A stretch of 64,000 nucleotides of DNA from Acetobacteraceae bacterium (GTDB lineage Bacteria > Pseudomonadota > Alphaproteobacteria > Acetobacterales > Acetobacteraceae). The stretch covers positions 1,627,001 through 1,691,000 of the forward strand of contig CP039459.1 in NCBI GenBank assembly GCA_004843165.1. Direction: 5' to 3'. The position numbers and the translations under genes are program-made. Under the pieces are notes generated by a model. It was not told the origin of the DNA and did not search any database. It was given only the letters and a program-made list of their open reading frames with translations. This document shows, piece by piece, positions 59,954 through 64,000 of the stretch. Position 1 is the first letter of the stretch; every line of letters begins with the position of its first letter.

Positions 59954-62563
59954 TTAATGAAGATTTGATTTGTGCGTCTTCTGATTGGGGAGAAGAGCAG
60001 GAATGAAGAGAAGGGTACAAAGCAATGTTGCCCCAAGTGAAAAGAGAAGAAGCCGTCCCATAGAAGCTGTTCCTGGATGAGCCGATAAGGCCAAAGATCC
60101 AAAAGCGCAACCGGTGGTTAAAGCAGAGAATAAGACAGCTCGTGCTGTTGGAGAGCTTAAAGGATCTATTTGTCCAGCCCGCCAATTCATTACAAAATAG
60201 ATATTAAAGGAGACGCCAACGCCAAGAAGGAGAGGCAATGCAATCACATTGGCGTAATTGAGTGGTTCAGGAATGGAAACATCAATAATAACGGTCAAAA
60301 GGGCAGATAAGATCAAGGGTGCCAATACGAGGCAGACATCTAAGAGTCTTCTTAAATTGATAAAGAGAATGATAAAAATCATTCCAAGCGCAGCCAAGGC
60401 GGCAGTAATAAAGGCTGTGACAATCGTATGTGCACTTTCCGTAATCTCAAGAGCGGGGCCTGCAATATTAGGATTAACCGCTTTCACTTGTTCTACAAAA
60501 CGCCGCAAGATGGACGCATCAGACATATGGCCTTTTGGGTGTATGATGAGGAGGTAACGGCCATCTGGAGAGACATATTCACGGCGTAAATCATCTGGAA
60601 TATCCGATAGATGCGTGATTTTTGGCTGTAAAATCCGTTCCAATTTTGTCAGTTGTGGCGTGAGGTAAGAGGTAAGCGCTTTATTCGTTTTTAATAAAAC
60701 CTCATCAGATGATTGGCTGAGAAGATTCATGGATTCATTTAGTTTTAATAAAGGTCCGGAAAGTTTATCTTTAACTTTATTAAGTTCGTCTGCAGCTTGT
60801 TGTGCTGCCTTGCGAAGCTCGGCGGCTGTTGGAGCCGGTTCTGGATCATGGATGCTTTCCAATGTTGGCAAAAGAAGATCAGAGCTGTCCTCAATCATTG
60901 CCATTTTCGCTTTTTGATGCTCAGGAACCAGCGCACCGAGCCACAAAACATCATGGATCGTGGAATTTTTATCTTTTGCAAGGGCGCTGAAGGCTTTTGC
61001 CTCATGGGAGGCAGTCTGGATATTCGGGACGGGTACCTGCGCATTATAGGGCGTTGTGAAAGGGTTTTCCTCAAGAATATGAAGCACTTTCATGCCTTCT
61101 GTATTCGGATTTTTTGTATGAAGAGGGTCTGAATCAAATTTTAGGAAGTAGAGAAGTCCAATCCCTAAAAGGGCAATAAAAGCAAAAACACCTAAAATAA
61201 TGCTACGATATTTTCGAATTTTATGATCAACAGGATGCATAAAGGCAAAGCCTGTTTCTGCTTTGTCAGGATGAGCCTTAAAAATAACAAGAAGGGCAGG
61301 AAGTAAAGCCAGCGTGCAAATAAAGGCGATTAACATGCCAACACCTGCAATGATACCAAGCTGGGCAACGCCAACGAAACTGGTAAAGGTAAAGGCTAAA
61401 AAACCGGCTGCCGTGGCGAGTGCGGCAACGAGGATTTGAATGCCGCATTCTTTGGAGGTTTGTACAATGGCCTCCGGTGTTCTCATTTCTCTTTGACTGC
61501 GGAAGCGGACGCTATATTGAATGGCAAAATCAACAGCGATACCAACAAAAAGAACGGCAAAAGCAACAGAAATAAGATTTAAGGTGCCAACGCTAATGGC
61601 CGCAAAACCTGTTGTTAAAATCAGACCAAAAATCAGCGTGATGAGAACAGGGAAGACAATTCTTGGGGATTTAACAGCCAAAAAGAGCCAAAGAGAAACA
61701 AGAACAATGGATAAAACAAGACTTAATGTCATCCCATCGGCAACGGTTGAGAATTCTTCGTCATTGATTTTAGCCTCTCCCGTAATGAGAAGATTAACAC
61801 GCCCATCTTTGGCAAGTTTGAGCTCATTAAAAGCCGTCCGCATCGCAGTGGTAGAGGCTTCTGAGGGTTGGAGAGAGTTAAAATCACGCTTTGGGTGTGT
61901 TAGGACAAATTCAGGGCCAGCAGCTAAGCTATCAAGGTCTGATAAAAGAAGTTTCTGCCAAGAAAGCGGGGCATATTCTCCTTTTGTATTTTTTGAAAGT
62001 GCATCTGCTAAGCCATTGAGCGGTTTATTAAAGTCCGTTGGGATATTTTCGCCTGTCTCAATCCCTTTCCCCATGAGGGTAAAGGCTCCAAAAAGTCCAC
62101 GTGCAGAGGGATCTGCGGCAAGCGTTCCGAGAAAAGCCTGCGAAGAAACGAGTGAGTCTAAAAGAGATTGTAATTGCGGCTCTTCTAAAAAGAGTAACGC
62201 ACGGTCGAGATAATAGGGATTAGCATTGGGAAGGCTGACGGCAGAAAAATGCGTTTTATCTTTTTCCAGCCTATCTGCAAGCTGTTTTGCAGCATCTTGC
62301 GCCTCTTCAGGGGTTTTCCCACGTATAACAGCAACCAATGTGCCTTTTTCACCTGGAAAAAGATGTTCCACCTCTGAGATTTTTTGCTTCCATTGCAAAG
62401 AATCTGAAAAAAGACGATCCGTTTCGGTTGTAATTCCAAGATGCTTTGTTGTGTAGGCACAGGATAGGATTGCCAAGAGCGTAAAGATCCCAAAAGTTTT
62501 CCACGCATGTTTCTGACAAAGATGACCGAGGCGGGTAAGGATCGAAGTGAGAGAAAAACGCAT
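59954..62563 (-). CDS. hpnN: hopanoid-associated RND transporter HpnN
   Basis: An 869-residue MMPL/RND membrane protein. It has an N-terminal helix, a large periplasmic loop (starting TTKHLGITTETDRLFSD) and a block of helices (FAVLFVGIAVDFAIQYSVRF), repeated in the second half (LPLLLGVGVSFNIYFVMNW). The loop phrases VSLPNANPYYLDRALLFLEE and DPSARGLFGAFTLMGKG are typical of HpnN, which moves hopanoids to the outer membrane. It lies 42 bases after the tgt stop. Hopanoids are abundant in acetic acid bacteria, which fits. Confidence 0.9.
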   Translation of the reverse strand: MRFSLTSILTRLGHLCQKHAWKTFGIFTLLAILSCAYTTKHLGITTETDRLFSDSLQWKQKISEVEHLFPGEKGTLVAVIRGKTPEEAQDAAKQLADRLEKDKTHFSAVSLPNANPYYLDRALLFLEEPQLQSLLDSLVSSQAFLGTLAADPSARGLFGAFTLMGKGIETGENIPTDFNKPLNGLADALSKNTKGEYAPLSWQKLLLSDLDSLAAGPEFVLTHPKRDFNSLQPSEASTTAMRTAFNELKLAKDGRVNLLITGEAKINDEEFSTVADGMTLSLVLSIVLVSLWLFLAVKSPRIVFPVLITLIFGLILTTGFAAISVGTLNLISVAFAVLFVGIAVDFAIQYSVRFRSQREMRTPEAIVQTSKECGIQILVAALATAAGFLAFTFTSFVGVAQLGIIAGVGMLIAFICTLALLPALLVIFKAHPDKAETGFAFMHPVDHKIRKYRSIILGVFAFIALLGIGLLYFLKFDSDPLHTKNPNTEGMKVLHILEENPFTTPYNAQVPVPNIQTASHEAKAFSALAKDKNSTIHDVLWLGALVPEHQKAKMAMIEDSSDLLLPTLESIHDPEPAPTAAELRKAAQQAADELNKVKDKLSGPLLKLNESMNLLSQSSDEVLLKTNKALTSYLTPQLTKLERILQPKITHLSDIPDDLRREYVSPDGRYLLIIHPKGHMSDASILRRFVEQVKAVNPNIAGPALEITESAHTIVTAFITAALAALGMIFIILFINLRRLLDVCLVLAPLILSALLTVIIDVSIPEPLNYANVIALPLLLGVGVSFNIYFVMNWRAGQIDPLSSPTARAVLFSALTTGCAFGSLALSAHPGTASMGRLLLFSLGATLLCTLLFIPALLPNQKTHKSNLH

Positions 62564-62605
62564 AAAAACCTCTTGGGATAGAACCGAATAAATCGTTTTT
62601 GAAGG

Positions 62606-63820
62606 CTATAATGGCATTGGATCTATGGGGGGCGGAACAGGCGTATTCCACTCTGACATTTCCCAATCGCCTTTAAGCCATTCCTCTCTCAAATAGGAGG
62701 CCGTTTCAGCAAGATTTTGAGAAATAATCGCACGACGAATTTGTTGCATCAAGCGTTGATAATATGCCAAATTATGCAGAGTCAAGAACATTGCGCCAAG
62801 CATTTCTTGGCATTTAAAAAGATGATGAAGATAGGCCCGAGAGACATTTTTGAGTGGCCCCTCTTCATAAGGTGTAAGAGGGCGAGGGTCTTCTGCAAAG
62901 CGTGCATTTCGGAGATTGATATAGCCTCGCTCCGTATAGGCTCTAGCAGTTCTACCTGCACGTGAAGGCATGACACAATCAAACATATCAATACCACGCT
63001 CAATCGCCCCAAGCATATCTTGCGGCGTTCCAACACCCATTAGGTAGCGTGGTGCCTCTGTCGGTAAAAAAGGCAAGGTATAATCAAGGGTTGAAAACAT
63101 CAGTTCCTGAGGTTCACCAACAGCAAGGCCGCCGACAGCATAACCTTCAAAACCAATTTTTTTCAGCCCTTCGGCCGAGCGTTCTCTGAGGTCTTTTTCC
63201 GTACCCCCCTGAACAATTCCAAATTGCCCATATCCGGGACGTTTTTTGAAAGCATCACGGGACCTTTGTGCCCATCGGAGAGAGCATTCCATTGAGCTCT
63301 CCAGACGTGCTTTGGTAGCGGGAAGGGCTGGACATTCATCCAAGACCATTGAAATATCCGCATCAAGCATAAATTGAATATCGGTCGAGCGTTCAGGGCT
63401 TAGAAAATGACGGGAACCGTCAATATGAGATTGAAAAGTAACGCCTTCCTCTTTGACTTTTGCAAGTTTTCCGAGAGACATGACCTGAAATCCGCCTGAA
63501 TCTGTTAAAATAGGGCCAGCCCAGTTCATCATCTGATGCAAGCCGCCTAGCTTTTGGACGCGTTCCGGGGTTGGGCGCAACATTAAGTGGTAAACATTTC
63601 CAAGAATAATGCCAGCGCCTGTTGAGCGTAGCATTGCAGGAGTCATACCTTTGACGGTTGCGCAGGTGCCAACAGGCATAAAGATAGGGGTTGGCACCTT
63701 GCCGTGGGCAGTATGGAGCCAGCCAGCGCGGGCTTTACCATCTTGTTTTTCAGAAACCCATTGAAATTTATCGCAAGGTGTAAAATCAGGCCATGGTGGT
63801 GTGTTATTTTTTAAAGTCAT
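62606..63820 (-). CDS. tgt: tRNA-guanine transglycosylase, zinc-site cysteines lost
   Basis: A 404-residue TIM-barrel enzyme that inserts preQ1 into tRNA at the wobble position. Catalytic Asp107 (TDSGGFQVMS), nucleophile Asp281 (FDCVMPSRAGRTARAY) and GGLAVGEPQE are intact. In the Zymomonas enzyme the zinc ligands are Cys318, Cys320, Cys323 and His349. Here the aligned residues are Tyr318, Glu320 and Leu323 in TPYEEGPLKNVSRAY, with only His349 (LTLHNL) kept. Cys337 is nearby. It may fold without zinc or use a different ligand set. queA lies directly upstream. Confidence 0.93.
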   Translation of the reverse strand: MTLKNNTPPWPDFTPCDKFQWVSEKQDGKARAGWLHTAHGKVPTPIFMPVGTCATVKGMTPAMLRSTGAGIILGNVYHLMLRPTPERVQKLGGLHQMMNWAGPILTDSGGFQVMSLGKLAKVKEEGVTFQSHIDGSRHFLSPERSTDIQFMLDADISMVLDECPALPATKARLESSMECSLRWAQRSRDAFKKRPGYGQFGIVQGGTEKDLRERSAEGLKKIGFEGYAVGGLAVGEPQELMFSTLDYTLPFLPTEAPRYLMGVGTPQDMLGAIERGIDMFDCVMPSRAGRTARAYTERGYINLRNARFAEDPRPLTPYEEGPLKNVSRAYLHHLFKCQEMLGAMFLTLHNLAYYQRLMQQIRRAIISQNLAETASYLREEWLKGDWEMSEWNTPVPPPIDPMPL

Positions 63821-63825
63821 TGTGA

Positions 63826-64000
63826 TTACTTATTTTTTTCTAAGAGGCAAAGATCCCCATAGGAGTAAAAGCGCAGGTTATTTTTAATGGCATATTGATA
63901 GGCATGACGCATTTTTTCTGTTCCTGCAAAAGCACATACCAGCATAAATAAGGTTGAGCGTGGCAGGTGAAAATTGGTTAAGAGCGCATCTGCGGCATGA
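63826..64000 (-). CDS. queA: QueA, S-adenosylmethionine:tRNA ribosyltransferase-isomerase, C-terminal part
   Basis: About 57 codons at the end of the gene are visible, ending 5 bases before tgt. They read [20 protein letters not shown] and [18 protein letters not shown], the conserved end of QueA, which adds the epoxyqueuosine ring after tgt has acted. The rest lies beyond the window edge. The queA-tgt pair is a common operon for queuosine synthesis. Confidence 0.92.
   Translation of the reverse strand, partial: HAADALLTNFHLPRSTLFMLVCAFAGTEKMRHAYQYAIKNNLRFYSYGDLCLLEKNK

Noticed and set aside
61521-62213. Long open frame on the plus strand within hpnN
   Set aside because: It is antisense to a well-recognised protein and has low-complexity residues with no family match.
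1-64000. CRISPR array, insertion sequence or integrase
   Set aside because: No regularly spaced direct repeats, transposase or integrase protein was found; the short repeats in hsdS are coding.

Overview
The window is a chromosomal segment of an alphaproteobacterium, most likely a low-GC member of the Acetobacteraceae such as an insect- or flower-associated acetic acid bacterium. The evidence is a Shemin-pathway 5-aminolevulinate synthase, an F0 operon in the order atpI-atpB-atpE-b'-b separate from F1, a fused ispDF, a hopanoid transporter of the HpnN type, a cysteine-free L36 and an AT-leaning composition with frequent TTG starts. The genus call is inference from gene content only.

Layout. 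1-3.5 kb: 5' part of a TonB-dependent receptor, an intergenic region with two copies of a hairpin element, and an MFS transporter. 3.6-6.4 kb: hemA, a CvpA-like protein and an exported protein. 6.5-13.4 kb, minus strand: a cytochrome c maturation operon ccmC-D-E-F-G-H-I with overlapping junctions, followed by NAD-malic enzyme. 13.5-24.2 kb, plus strand: EVE protein, EcsC protein, an exported protein, a YhdP/AsmA-type giant, rarA, rluC and a second AsmA-like protein. 24.2-31.1 kb, minus strand: an AT-rich hsdM-hsdS-prrC-hsdR locus abutting ispDF. It is a type I restriction-modification system carrying a PrrC-type anticodon nuclease between hsdS and hsdR, the arrangement of the E. coli prr locus. 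Its HsdS carries three 12-bp repeats of the kind that change recognition spacing in type IC enzymes. 32.5-38.2 kb: tRNA-Gly(CCC), a lipoprotein, hemN, a glycosyltransferase, a phage-type lysozyme-fold protein, a GH32 fructosidase coupled to a 44-codon ORF, and a LysE exporter. 38.2-41.9 kb, minus strand: small proteins, Mrp/ApbC with a Gly/Cys-rich linker, a TerB-DnaJ protein and a ribbon-helix-helix protein. 42-46.7 kb: two unknown proteins, a secreted adenosine deaminase coupled to a periplasmic purine nucleoside permease, and rpmJ. 46.9-52.3 kb, minus strand: an unknown repeat protein, nadE, dsbB, a DUF2155 protein and an MCE/MlaD protein. 52.4-59.3 kb: a degenerate class II ribonucleotide reductase-like protein next to the F0 operon, then two glycosyltransferases. 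59.3-64 kb, minus strand: a coiled-coil exported protein, hpnN, tgt and the end of queA.

The most noteworthy items are the prr-type anticodon nuclease locus, the HsdS repeats, a tRNA-guanine transglycosylase in which all three zinc-binding cysteines are replaced, the orphan RNR-like protein beside atpI, the unexplained DUF2155 N-terminal fusion, and the duplicated hairpin element upstream of the TonB receptor. No CRISPR array, insertion sequence or integrase was seen.
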